Assembly: GCF_010731295.1 (NCBI RefSeq)
Contig: NZ_AP022579.1
Span: 4,030,001-4,094,000 of the forward strand
Direction: 5' to 3'
Origin: Mycolicibacterium boenickei
GTDB taxonomy: Bacteria; Actinomycetota; Actinomycetes; Mycobacteriales; Mycobacteriaceae
DNA: 64,000 nucleotides
Shown piece after piece: positions 25,306 through 33,978 of this stretch; position 1 is the first letter of the stretch; every line of letters begins with the position of its first letter. The translations under genes and the position numbers were made by a program. Below the pieces are notes generated by a model. The model was not told where the DNA came from, did not search any database, and saw nothing but the letters and a program-made list of their open reading frames with translations.

Positions 25306-25875
25306 ATGGTTCGAGGTATGGAGCGTGAGCAGGCCGTGCTGGCCGCGACGGCCGAGCTGCTGGTGGACCGCGGATATCAGGCGCTGACCATTGATGCCGT
25401 GGCCGCACGGGCCGGTGCCAGCAAGGCCACCATCTACCGCAGGTGGCCGAACAAGGCCCAGCTCGTCCGCGCCACCTTGGACGCCGCGGACGCCGCCCGC
25501 AACGCGTCCGTGCCCGATACCGGGCAGCTGCGCAGCGACCTGTTCGCCGTCATGGAGGCCGTCGCGGCGGACGTGGCGGACCCGCTGACCCGGGTGACCG
25601 CGGAACTCGCGACGCTGATGCGCCACGATGCACAACTGGCCGAGGCCATCCGCGAACACCTCGCCCAAGAGGAGCTCTCGCCGTTCCACGATGCGCTGCG
25701 ACGAGCCATCGCCCGGGGTGACCTCGCCGCCGACACCGATGTCGAGCTCATCCACGACGTGGCCGAGGCGATGATCCTGCGCCAGGTTCACCTCGACCTG
25801 CCGGTCGACGCGGCATTCAGTGCGCGGCTCATCGATGACGTGCTGCTGGTGCTGCTCGGAGGTGCCGGCCGATGA
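25306..25875 (+). CDS. TetR/AcrR-family transcriptional regulator
   Basis: A 189-residue regulator (ATG at 25306; the ATG at 25318 is an alternative). The N-terminal helix-turn-helix is LTIDAVAARAGASKATIYRRWPNKAQLVRA, and the C-terminal part is the usual TetR_C-like helical ligand domain. A perfect palindrome sits immediately upstream, consistent with autorepression and possible control of the divergent OB-fold/thiolase operon. Its stop overlaps the flavin monooxygenase start (ATGA, 25872-25875), so that gene is part of its operon and a likely target. Confidence 0.9.
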   Translation: MVRGMEREQAVLAATAELLVDRGYQALTIDAVAARAGASKATIYRRWPNKAQLVRATLDAADAARNASVPDTGQLRSDLFAVMEAVAADVADPLTRVTAELATLMRHDAQLAEAIREHLAQEELSPFHDALRRAIARGDLAADTDVELIHDVAEAMILRQVHLDLPVDAAFSARLIDDVLLVLLGGAGR

Positions 25876-27365
25876 CCGTCGTGATCGCCGGTGCCGGACC
25901 GACCGGGCTTACTCTCGCCATCGAGCTGGCCCGCCGCGGCGTGCCCTGCCGGGTGCTGGACAAGGCGGCGGCGCTGTTCCCCGGCTCGCGCGGTAAGGGG
26001 CTGCAACCGCGCACCCTGGAGGTCTTCGACGACCTCGGCGTGATCGGTGCCGTGCTGGCCGCCGGTGAGGCCTTTCCGCCCATGCGGCTGTACCGCGGCA
26101 CAGACGTGGTTTGGCAGAAGCGGATCTACGACCTGCTGGGACTGCCGGAGCTGGAACCCACCCCGGCGGTGCCGTACCCGGACACCTGGCTGATCCCGCA
26201 GTGGCGCACCGACCAGATCCTGGCGGCGCGGTTCGCCGAACTCGGCGGGGCCATCGAATTCGGCACCGAGGTAACAGGTTTCACGCAAGACAGCGACGGC
26301 GTCACGGTGCAGACGAGTCGGGGTCCCATCAATGCCGACTACCTGGTCGGCGCCGACGGCGGCCGTAGCACGGTCCGCAAGGCATCCGGTGTCGACTTCC
26401 TGGGCGGTGCGCTCACCGAGGAACGCATCATCGTGGGCGACGTGCGGGCCTCCGGCCTCGACGGCCGGTGTTGCCACCTGCTGACCCGGGACGGCGACCA
26501 GTCCACCCGGTTCTCGCTGTGGAACCTGCCGGGCAGTGAGCACTACCAGCTGGTGGTGACGATGGCGCCGGGCGACGAGGTTCCCGCGCTGACCCTCGAC
26601 GGCATGCAGGCGGTGCTCGAACAACGGTCGGGTCGAGACGACGTGAGGCTGTCGGATCTGCGCTGGATCTCGCTGTATGGGGTGAACCTGCTCATGGCGC
26701 AACGCTTCCGGATGGGGCGAGTGCTCCTCGCCGGGGACGCGGCCCACGTGCATTCACCGGCTGGGGGACAGGGCGTCAACACCGGGGTGCAGGATGCCTA
26801 CAACCTCGGCTGGAAGCTGGCCGCGGTGTCGGCCGGAGCGCCCGAGGCCCTGCTGGACAGCTATGAGGCGGAACGTCTGCCGGTGGCCGCCGACGTGCTG
26901 CACCTCAGCGGCCTGTTGCATCGCCAGGGGTTCGGCGCGGCGGGGCCGGCGCCGGCGGCCATCCACCAGTTGGACATCAACTACCGCGGTGGCCCGCTCG
27001 CCGTCGACACAGATCCGGTCGGTGCTCTGCGCGCCGGAGACCGGGCTCCCGACGGTCTGCTGCCGGACGGCCGCCGACTGTTCGACGTGTTCCGCGGTCC
27101 GCACTGGACCGTGCTCCAATTCGGCTCCGATCCAGTCGATTTCGGGGTACCGCAGCTGAGCCTGGGGGTCACTGCCGACTACGACGTGCCCGTCGGCTCC
27201 TACGTGCTGGTCCGCCCCGACGGCTACGTCGGCGCGATCAGCACCCGGCCTGAAGTCATTCGCGACCAACTGTGCCGAGCAGGGGAGGCGCCAACCGCTA
27301 TTTCAAGTGTCGGAGCAGCTCGTCGCGAGACCACGGCGTCAGGCGAAACCGGCCGTCTCGAATGA
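25872..27365 (+). CDS. FAD-dependent aromatic monooxygenase (PheA/TetX/RdmE-type)
   Basis: A 497-residue class A flavoprotein hydroxylase. The FAD Rossmann motif is VVIAGAGPTGLTLAIELARRG, the DG motif YLVGADGGRSTVRKASG, and the GD motif VLLAGDAAHVHSPAGGQGVNTG. The C-terminal thioredoxin-like region (GPHWTVLQFGSDP, GSYVLVRPDGYVGAI) is typical of the phenol hydroxylase/MhpA group. It probably hydroxylates an aromatic or polyketide-like substrate with NAD(P)H and O2. It is coupled to the TetR gene. The last 23 codons overlap the opposite-strand gene at 27298, so the C-terminus should be treated with some caution. Confidence 0.87.
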   Translation: MTVVIAGAGPTGLTLAIELARRGVPCRVLDKAAALFPGSRGKGLQPRTLEVFDDLGVIGAVLAAGEAFPPMRLYRGTDVVWQKRIYDLLGLPELEPTPAVPYPDTWLIPQWRTDQILAARFAELGGAIEFGTEVTGFTQDSDGVTVQTSRGPINADYLVGADGGRSTVRKASGVDFLGGALTEERIIVGDVRASGLDGRCCHLLTRDGDQSTRFSLWNLPGSEHYQLVVTMAPGDEVPALTLDGMQAVLEQRSGRDDVRLSDLRWISLYGVNLLMAQRFRMGRVLLAGDAAHVHSPAGGQGVNTGVQDAYNLGWKLAAVSAGAPEALLDSYEAERLPVAADVLHLSGLLHRQGFGAAGPAPAAIHQLDINYRGGPLAVDTDPVGALRAGDRAPDGLLPDGRRLFDVFRGPHWTVLQFGSDPVDFGVPQLSLGVTADYDVPVGSYVLVRPDGYVGAISTRPEVIRDQLCRAGEAPTAISSVGAARRETTASGETGRLE

Positions 27366-28404
27366 CCGCGATCGCCACGTCATTCGCATCGAGCCCGGAA
27401 TGGTCAGTGGGGGAGAAGTGGTATTCGCCTTCCGGCGTGAGGCATGTCAGTGAGTCCATGGCCTGCTGGACTGCCTGCGGCGCGTCATCGCCGGCCGCGT
27501 CGACAGCTGCCGCAATCAGCTTCGCGGCGGTGTATCCGTCCACCGCGAACTGAGAGGGTGGTGCGCCGTGCCGGATATCGAACGGTTCGGTGAGAGCGGC
27601 GATGACAGTACGGGTCGCTGACGGCGGCAGATCCGACACCACACTCACCAATGAGGTCGCCACGACGATGCCGTCGGCGCCCGGGCCGACTTCGGTCACG
27701 AAGCTGGGGCTCGCGGCGCCGAGCCCCGCGACCATCGGAATGCTCAGGCCGGCTGACCGGAAGGCCAGCGCCAATCCGGTCGCGGGTGGACCGGTGACCC
27801 ATGCCATCAAGGCGTGCGCGCCGCTCTCGGCGACCTCGGCGACAGCGGGTCCGAAATTCTCGGTGTCGACCTTGACCGACACGACGGTGGCCGCTTCGAT
27901 TCCGAACTGGCCCAACATGGCTTCCTGCGTCGCCCATGCCTCGCGGTTGAACACGCTGTCGGAATCGAAGGTGACCGCGATTCTGGTCAGGCCGTGATCC
28001 CGGCAGTATCTGAGAAGCTGGGCGGCGACCAGATGTCCCGTCGGCGGTGACATGAACACATACGGACGGACGGGATCGACCTGGGTGTGCGCGGCTCCGG
28101 TCGATACGTACACCACCCGGCGTTCATCGGTGTGCGGCAGGACCGCCAAACTCGCGTTGGAGAACGATGTTCCGACGACGGCAGCGACACCGCGGTCGGC
28201 CAACCGGTGGTAGGCGGCCACCGCACCCGGGGGGAGACTCTCGTCGTCCTCGACCGCCAGCTCCACGCGGCGACCGAGTACACCGCCCGCGTCGTTGAGC
28301 TGCTGTACCGCGAGCTCGGCTCCGTCCCGGTTTTCCAGACCCATGTAATTCGAGCCGGTCAGCGACGTCACCTGCCCGATCACGATCGGAGGTGACGGCG
28401 GCAC
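27298..28404 (-). CDS. Periplasmic-binding-type (Leu/Ile/Val family) protein without signal peptide
   Basis: A 368-residue type I periplasmic-binding fold protein of the branched-chain amino-acid/amide receptor family: VIGQVTSLTGSNYMGLENRDGAELAVQQLNDAGGVLGRRVELAVEDDES with PYVFMSPPTGHLVAAQLL. The first codon (GTG, 28404) leads directly into the first beta strand, and an in-frame TAA lies only 9 bp upstream, so no signal peptide can be encoded. No permease or ATPase is nearby. It sits 37 bp after the alpha/beta hydrolase in an operon with a flavin monooxygenase. It may be a cytoplasmic ligand sensor, AmiC-like, rather than a transport receptor; this is inference. Confidence 0.8.
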   Translation of the reverse strand: MPPSPPIVIGQVTSLTGSNYMGLENRDGAELAVQQLNDAGGVLGRRVELAVEDDESLPPGAVAAYHRLADRGVAAVVGTSFSNASLAVLPHTDERRVVYVSTGAAHTQVDPVRPYVFMSPPTGHLVAAQLLRYCRDHGLTRIAVTFDSDSVFNREAWATQEAMLGQFGIEAATVVSVKVDTENFGPAVAEVAESGAHALMAWVTGPPATGLALAFRSAGLSIPMVAGLGAASPSFVTEVGPGADGIVVATSLVSVVSDLPPSATRTVIAALTEPFDIRHGAPPSQFAVDGYTAAKLIAAAVDAAGDDAPQAVQQAMDSLTCLTPEGEYHFSPTDHSGLDANDVAIAVIRDGRFRLTPWSRDELLRHLK

Positions 28405-28441
28405 GATGGAAGGTTAGCGCGACCACCGTGGCGTCGATCCG

Positions 28442-29107
28442 TTACCCGGCGGCGTCGAGCAGAATCCGGACCAGGTCATCGTGGTTGTCGCGCATGAGGT
28501 TATGCGCCCCGTCGAGCGAATGTGTCGTCCACGCCGGGTCGGTCCGCAGCCGCTCGTACGTGGGCGCGAAGGGCGATTCGGTCGGCCAGCGCTGCGCGTA
28601 GACGAACGTCCGGCGGACATCCGGCGGTGTGTTGCCGAGCCGGATCGGCTGCAGCAGCGATGCCAGCGGGTGTGCCGTCGCGCGTGCGTCGAAGAACGGC
28701 AGCGGCGGCACGCCGTAACCCGTGGCATCCACGCCGATGTACCACTCGCGTTGTGCGTCGTTGGTCAAGGTCCAACAGGAATCGCCGTCGCGCGGCACGA
28801 ACGCATCCAGGTACACCAGCGAATCAACCTGCTGCGGTACACGATCCGCAACAGCGGTGATCACCATGCCCCCGTAACTGTGGCCGACCAGGACGGTATC
28901 GGTCACCTGCCGGGACCTCATCTCGGCGATCACATCGGTGATGTGGGTTTCCAGGTTGACCCCGGCATGGGCCAGGTGGGCACGCTCGGCCACCCCGGTC
29001 AGCGTCGGCGCCAGCACCCGGTGACCTTCGGCGCGCAACGCGGCGGCGAGATCGTCGAAGCACCACCCGCCGTGGCAGGCACCGGGCACCAGCACATAGG
29101 TCCTCAT
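28442..29107 (-). CDS. Alpha/beta hydrolase (MES/EstC-like)
   Basis: A 221-residue hydrolase of the plant methylesterase/EstC-like group. The N-terminal strand and oxyanion segment are TYVLVPGACHGGWCFDDL and the nucleophile elbow is VLVGHSYGGMV. The catalytic Asp is probably in VYLDAFVPRDGDSCW or near the C-terminus, and the C-terminal His is in SLDGAHNLMRDNHDDL. It overlaps the upstream flavin monooxygenase gene by 4 bp and so is co-translated. It may hydrolyse an ester or ring-cleavage product made by that enzyme. Confidence 0.87.
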   Translation of the reverse strand: MRTYVLVPGACHGGWCFDDLAAALRAEGHRVLAPTLTGVAERAHLAHAGVNLETHITDVIAEMRSRQVTDTVLVGHSYGGMVITAVADRVPQQVDSLVYLDAFVPRDGDSCWTLTNDAQREWYIGVDATGYGVPPLPFFDARATAHPLASLLQPIRLGNTPPDVRRTFVYAQRWPTESPFAPTYERLRTDPAWTTHSLDGAHNLMRDNHDDLVRILLDAAG

Positions 29108-30234
29108 CGGGAACTCCTGTCGGCGAGGGTGTTTCGCCGATATTCGGCGGTGACGCGGGCCAGCTCCTCGGGATCTCCGGCGTGCATCTCGCGATTGGCA
29201 TGCACCACGGCCGTGGTCTCGGGGACCCGGCGGGCCTCGTAGCCGGCGACGCCCCGGCCGGCGGCAAGCTCATCGGCGAGGGCGCGGGCGTCGAGGATGG
29301 CCTGGGAACCGCCGTTGGCGCCGACGGGGTACATCGGATGCGCGGCGTCCCCCAGCAGCGTGACGCGTCGAGTACCCCAGCGGGACAACGGCTCGCGGTC
29401 GACCATCGGATACTCGAACACCGCCTCGGATCGGTTGACCAGTTCAGCCGGGTCCAGCCAGTCCAGCCGCCAGCCCGACATGCGGGCCGCCACCGTCGCG
29501 GGATCGACCTCGGTGTTCCAGTTCGCATCCCCCGGAAGTGGACCGGGCGCGGCCTCGGTGACCTGCAGCACCCAGTTCACCTGATCGCCGCCGATGGGGT
29601 AGGTGACCAGTTCGACCCCGTCGTCACCTTTGACGATGGCCATCGTGCGGCCGTCGAGAAACGGCTGAATATGGCCGGCGCCCCGGAACATCCGCACGCC
29701 CGACCAGGCCAGTGGATCGGGACCGGGGTGCAACTGCCTGCGCACCTCGGAGTGCACGCCGTCCGCGCCGACGAACACCGCGGCGGTGAACTCACCTGCG
29801 TGCGTGGCCACGCGCACCCGGTGGTCGGATTCCTCGAAACCGGTGACCGCGGCGCCGGTGCGTACCGCGTCGGGACCCAGCCGGGTTCGGACCGCCTCGA
29901 GCAACAGCATCTGCAGCCGTCCGCGATGCACCGAGCACTGCGGATACCCGTAGCCGCCTTCGATTCCGCGGGGCTCGCGGAACAACAGGGCGCCGTCGGA
30001 GCGGTAGAAATCGATCACGGCGGGGGTCGCGGACATGGCCAGTAGGGCCTCGCCCAGGCCGAGTTCGGAGAGTTCGCGTACCGCGTGGGGCAACAGGTTG
30101 ATGCCGACGCCGAGGGCCCGCAGTTCCCGGGCGCTCTCCAGGACTGTGACCTGGAAGCCCTTGGCGTGCAGCGCGAGTGCGGTGCTGAGGCCGCCGATTC
30201 CGGCGCCGGCGATGACGATGGGGTCTGTGGACAT
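29104..30234 (-). CDS. FAD-dependent monooxygenase (PhzS/salicylate hydroxylase-like)
   Basis: A 376-residue flavoprotein starting MSTDPIVIAGAGIGGLSTAL at ATG 30234. The FAD-binding GxGxxG is at residues 10-15, the DG motif is VGADGVHSEVRRQ, and the GD motif VTLLGDAAHPMYPVGANGGSQAI. The length and the HPMYPVGANGGSQAILDA pattern fit the 5-methylphenazine-1-carboxylate 1-monooxygenase (PhzS) group. It is the first gene of a three-gene operon with an alpha/beta hydrolase and a solute-binding-type protein, and it is divergent from a LysR gene that probably regulates it. Substrate unknown. Confidence 0.87.
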   Translation of the reverse strand: MSTDPIVIAGAGIGGLSTALALHAKGFQVTVLESARELRALGVGINLLPHAVRELSELGLGEALLAMSATPAVIDFYRSDGALLFREPRGIEGGYGYPQCSVHRGRLQMLLLEAVRTRLGPDAVRTGAAVTGFEESDHRVRVATHAGEFTAAVFVGADGVHSEVRRQLHPGPDPLAWSGVRMFRGAGHIQPFLDGRTMAIVKGDDGVELVTYPIGGDQVNWVLQVTEAAPGPLPGDANWNTEVDPATVAARMSGWRLDWLDPAELVNRSEAVFEYPMVDREPLSRWGTRRVTLLGDAAHPMYPVGANGGSQAILDARALADELAAGRGVAGYEARRVPETTAVVHANREMHAGDPEELARVTAEYRRNTLADRSSR

Positions 30235-30267
30235 GACTCCAGCCTGGTCAGCGTCGAATGATAAGTC

Positions 30268-30295
30268 CAATACATAGTCATTCCACAAACTATTG
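30268..30295. promoter_or_regulatory. Candidate LysR-binding region in the monooxygenase/lysR divergent promoter
   Basis: The 70-bp divergent spacer is unusually AT-rich for this genome. It holds the inverted repeats ATAGT-N10-ACTAT (30274-30293) and CAATA-N18-TATTG (30268-30295). Nested dyads with T and A at the arm ends are typical of LysR sites. The exact box is inferred only. Confidence 0.4.
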
Positions 30296-30304
30296 TGATT
30301 TCTT

Positions 30305-31192
30305 ATGGAATTGCGCCAGCTCGAATACTTCGTCGCGGTGGCCGAGGAAGCCAACTTCACCCGTGCCGCCGAGCGTGTTCACGTCGCGCAACCTGCAGTC
30401 AGCGCGCAGATCCGGCATCTGGAACGCGAACTCGGCCATGAGCTGTTCGACCGCAGCCGCCGGGCGGTGCGGCTGACCGCTGCCGGCGCGGCGGTGCTGC
30501 CGCACGCCCGGGCGGCGCTGGCCGCGGTAACCGCGGCCCGCACTGCCGTCGACGAACTCGGCGCGCTGGTGCGGGGTTCGGTGGTGGTGGGCACCGTGAC
30601 GGCCCATGACTTCGACATGCCGGATCTGCTGGCCCAGTTCCACGCCGCGCACCCGCTGGTCGACATCACCCTGACCACCGACGAGTCCGACGCACTGCTG
30701 GACGGTCTGCGTTCGGGACGCCTCGATGTGGCCATCGTGTCGGTGGGCGCCGAACTGCCTGCCGGTTTGGCTGCCGAGGTGGTGACCGATCAGCGCATCG
30801 TCGCCGCCGTGGCGGACGACCATCCGTGGGGTCGGCGACACCGTGTCGCGCTGCGTGATCTCGTGGACCACCCGATCATCGCCCTGCCGAGCGGCGCCGG
30901 GATCCGCCACCAGTTCGACCAGGCCTGCCGTGCGTCCGGGGTGGCGGTACGCGTCGCCTTCGAGGCGAGTACCCCGAATGCGTTGGCCGAGCTCGCCGAG
31001 CGTGGGCTCGGAGTCGCGGTGTTGCCGGAATCCGTGGCCATCACCCGCCCGGCGCTGCACCCGCTGCCCATCACGCCCGAGCTGCGCGGCCGGCTGGTGT
31101 TCGCGTGGCGGGTGCAGGGCCCGATGAGCCCGGCCGCCAAGGTCTTGATCGAGATGGCTCGTCGCCGTCTGCGCGTCGGTGGCCCCGCATAG
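30305..31192 (+). CDS. LysR-family transcriptional regulator
   Basis: A 295-residue LysR protein. The N-terminal winged helix is MELRQLEYFVAVAEEANFTRAAERVHVAQPAVSAQIRHLERELG, with the LysR substrate domain after residue 90. It is transcribed away from the monooxygenase/hydrolase operon, the classical layout for a LysR activator of the neighbouring catabolic genes. The ligand is not evident. polA begins 10 bp after its stop but has its own promoter-like motif, which here overlaps the lysR 3' end. Confidence 0.92.
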   Translation: MELRQLEYFVAVAEEANFTRAAERVHVAQPAVSAQIRHLERELGHELFDRSRRAVRLTAAGAAVLPHARAALAAVTAARTAVDELGALVRGSVVVGTVTAHDFDMPDLLAQFHAAHPLVDITLTTDESDALLDGLRSGRLDVAIVSVGAELPAGLAAEVVTDQRIVAAVADDHPWGRRHRVALRDLVDHPIIALPSGAGIRHQFDQACRASGVAVRVAFEASTPNALAELAERGLGVAVLPESVAITRPALHPLPITPELRGRLVFAWRVQGPMSPAAKVLIEMARRRLRVGGPA

Positions 31193-31195
31193 AGT
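31175..31195 (+). promoter_or_regulatory. Possible PafBC-type DNA-damage promoter of polA (imperfect)
   Basis: GTCGGTG (31175-31181), then 8 nt, then TAGAGT (31190-31195), 7 bp before the polA GTG. It follows the mycobacterial RecA-independent damage motif (TTGTCRGTG-N8-TANNNT) except for the first two bases. Transcription would start almost at the initiation codon. Confidence 0.4.
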
Positions 31196-31202
31196 GAGGG
31201 CC

Positions 31203-33941
31203 GTGAGCCCCGCGAAGACCGAGACGAAGAACGCGCCGAACCCGACCGCCGACGACAAACCCACATTGATGCTTCTCGATGGCAATTCGCTGGCTTTCCG
31301 GGCGTTTTACGCGCTGCCCGCCGAGAATTTCAAGACCCAGGGCGGGCTGACCACCAATGCGGTCTACGGGTTCACCTCGATGTTGATCAACCTGCTGCGG
31401 GACGAGCAGCCCAGCCACGTGGCGGCCGCGTTCGACGTGTCGCGCCAGACCTTCCGCAAGGACAAGTACCCGGAGTACAAGGAAGGCCGGTCCGCCACGC
31501 CCGACGAGTTCCGCGGGCAGATCGACATCACCAAGGAGGTGCTCGGCGCTCTTGGCATCACCGCGCTGGCCGAGCCGGGCTTCGAGGCCGACGACATCAT
31601 CGCGACGCTGGCCACCCAGGCCGAGCAGGAGGGCTATCGGGTGCTGGTGGTCACCGGCGACCGTGACTCGCTGCAGTTGGTCACCGACAACGTCACCGTG
31701 CTCTACCCGCGCAAGGGGGTCAGCGAGCTGACCCGGTTCACCCCGGACGCGGTGGTGGAGAAGTACGGGCTGACCCCGACGCAGTATCCGGATTTCGCGG
31801 CCCTGCGTGGGGACCCGAGCGACAACCTGCCCGGCATCCCCGGGGTCGGGGAGAAGACGGCGACCAAGTGGATCGTCGAGTACGGCTCGCTGCAGTCACT
31901 GGTCGACAACGTCGAGAAGGTCAAGGGCAAGGTGGGCGACTCGCTGCGGGCCAACCTGTCCAGCGTGGTGCTCAACCGTGAGCTGACCGATCTGGTGCGC
32001 GACGTACCCCTGGCCCAGACGCCGGACACGCTGCGGATGCAGCCCTGGAACCGCGACCAGATCCACCGGCTGTTCGACGACCTGGAATTCCGCGTCCTGC
32101 GGGACCGGCTGTTCGAGACCCTGGTCGCCTCCGAGCCGGAGGTCGAGCACGGGTTCGACGTCCGTGGCCGGGCGCTGGAACCAGGAGAGCTCGCGGCGTG
32201 GCTCGCCGAGCACAGCCTGGGCAACCGGTTCGGCCTGGCCGTGGTCGGCACCCACCTGGCCTACGACGCCGACGCCACCGCGCTGGCCATCGTGGCGGCC
32301 GACGGCGACGGGCGTTACATCGACACCGCCACGCTGACCCCTGAGGACGAGGAGGCGCTGGCGCGGTGGCTGGGGGATCCCGGCCCGCCGAAGGCGCTGC
32401 ACGAGGCGAAACTGGCCATGCATGATCTGGCCGGCCGGGGCTGGACGCTGCGCGGCGTCACCTCCGACACCGCGCTGGCCGCCTATCTGGTGCGTCCGGG
32501 CCAGCGCAGCTTCGCACTCGACGACCTGGCGGTGCGCTACCTGCGCCGTGAGCTGCGGGCCGAAACGCCTGAGCAGCAACAGCTTTCGCTTCTGGACGAT
32601 TCGGACGGCGTCGACGAGCAGGCGGTGCAGACGCTGATCCTGCGGGCCTGCGCGGTGCTGGACCTCGCCGACGCGCTGGACGAGGAACTGGCCCGTATCG
32701 ACTCGTCGTCACTGCTGGGCCGGATGGAGCTGCCGGTGCAGCGGGCGCTGGCCCAGATGGAGTCCATCGGCATCGCCGTCGACCTGGACAAGCTGCAGGA
32801 GCTGCAGAGCGAGTTCGCCGATCAGATCCGCGACGCCGCCGAGGCCGCCTATGCGGTGATCGGCAAGCAGATCAACCTCGGGTCGCCCAAGCAGCTGCAG
32901 GTGGTGCTGTTCGACGAACTCGAGATGCCGAAGACCAAACGCACCAAGACCGGTTACACCACCGACGCGGATGCGCTGCAGTCCCTGTTCGACAAGACCG
33001 GGCACCCGTTCCTGCAGCACCTACTGGCCCACCGTGACGCCACCCGGCTCAAGGTCACGGTCGACGGCCTGCTCAACTCGGTCGCCTCCGACGGCCGCAT
33101 CCACACCACCTTCAACCAGACCATCGCGGCGACCGGCCGGCTCTCGTCGACCGAGCCCAACCTGCAGAACATCCCGATCCGTACCGAGGCGGGTCGTCGC
33201 ATCCGCGACGCGTTCGTCGTCGGCCAGGGTCCGGACGGACCGTATGCCGAGCTGATGACCGCCGACTACAGCCAGATCGAGATGCGGATCATGGCGCACC
33301 TGTCCCGGGACGAAGGCCTCATCGAAGCGTTCAACACCGGTGAGGACCTGCACTCGTTCGTGGCGTCGCGGGCCTTCTCGGTGCCCATCGACGAGGTGAC
33401 CCCGGAGCTGCGGCGCCGGGTCAAGGCGATGTCCTACGGGCTGGCCTACGGGCTGAGCGCCTACGGGTTGGCCAGCCAGCTCAAGATCTCCACCGAAGAG
33501 GCCAAGGTGCAGATGGAGCAGTACTTCGACCGGTTCGGCGGGGTACGCGACTACCTGCGTGACGTGGTCGACCAGGCCCGCAAGGACGGGTTCACCTCGA
33601 CGGTGCTGGGCCGTCGTCGCTACCTGCCGGAGCTCGACAGCACCAACCGCAACGTGCGCGAGGCGGCCGAGCGGGCCGCCCTGAACGCGCCGATCCAGGG
33701 CAGCGCCGCCGACATCATCAAGGTGGCGATGATCAACGTCGACGCGGCGATCAAGGACGCCGGGCTGAAGTCCCGGATGCTCCTGCAGGTCCACGACGAG
33801 CTGTTGTTCGAGGTGGCCGAGGGGGAGCGGGACACCTTGGAGGCGCTGGTCCGCGAGCACATGGGCAACGCCTACCCGCTGGACGTGCCGCTGGAGGTAT
33901 CGGTGGGGTACGGCCCCAGCTGGGACGCCGCGGCGCACTAG
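31203..33941 (+). CDS. polA: DNA polymerase I
   Basis: 912 residues from GTG 31203 (MSPAKTETK, matching the M. tuberculosis start). Residues 1-310 form the 5'-nuclease (flap endonuclease) domain: LMLLDGNSLAFRAFYALP, EPGFEADDIIATLA, GDRDSLQLV, LRGDPSDNLPGIPGVGEKTA. The middle domain is a degenerate 3'-5' exonuclease without the full set of acidic residues, as in other mycobacterial Pol I. The polymerase domain has motif A (MTADYSQIEMRIMAHLS), motif B (RRRVKAMSYGLAYGLSAYG) and motif C (LLQVHDELLFEV). It acts in Okazaki-fragment maturation and excision-repair synthesis. Confidence 0.98.
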   Translation: MSPAKTETKNAPNPTADDKPTLMLLDGNSLAFRAFYALPAENFKTQGGLTTNAVYGFTSMLINLLRDEQPSHVAAAFDVSRQTFRKDKYPEYKEGRSATPDEFRGQIDITKEVLGALGITALAEPGFEADDIIATLATQAEQEGYRVLVVTGDRDSLQLVTDNVTVLYPRKGVSELTRFTPDAVVEKYGLTPTQYPDFAALRGDPSDNLPGIPGVGEKTATKWIVEYGSLQSLVDNVEKVKGKVGDSLRANLSSVVLNRELTDLVRDVPLAQTPDTLRMQPWNRDQIHRLFDDLEFRVLRDRLFETLVASEPEVEHGFDVRGRALEPGELAAWLAEHSLGNRFGLAVVGTHLAYDADATALAIVAADGDGRYIDTATLTPEDEEALARWLGDPGPPKALHEAKLAMHDLAGRGWTLRGVTSDTALAAYLVRPGQRSFALDDLAVRYLRRELRAETPEQQQLSLLDDSDGVDEQAVQTLILRACAVLDLADALDEELARIDSSSLLGRMELPVQRALAQMESIGIAVDLDKLQELQSEFADQIRDAAEAAYAVIGKQINLGSPKQLQVVLFDELEMPKTKRTKTGYTTDADALQSLFDKTGHPFLQHLLAHRDATRLKVTVDGLLNSVASDGRIHTTFNQTIAATGRLSSTEPNLQNIPIRTEAGRRIRDAFVVGQGPDGPYAELMTADYSQIEMRIMAHLSRDEGLIEAFNTGEDLHSFVASRAFSVPIDEVTPELRRRVKAMSYGLAYGLSAYGLASQLKISTEEAKVQMEQYFDRFGGVRDYLRDVVDQARKDGFTSTVLGRRRYLPELDSTNRNVREAAERAALNAPIQGSAADIIKVAMINVDAAIKDAGLKSRMLLQVHDELLFEVAEGERDTLEALVREHMGNAYPLDVPLEVSVGYGPSWDAAAH

Positions 33942-33950
33942 CCGCCCATC

Positions 33951-33978
33951 GGGCGCCGGCTAGCGGGCGTCGGCGCCC
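33951..33978. terminator. Possible hairpin at the polA / LysE-type gene junction
   Basis: GGGCGCCG (33951-33958) pairs with CGGCGCCC (33971-33978) around a 12-nt loop. It overlaps the last codons of the convergent LysE-type gene. No T-run follows, so termination is uncertain. Confidence 0.3.
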
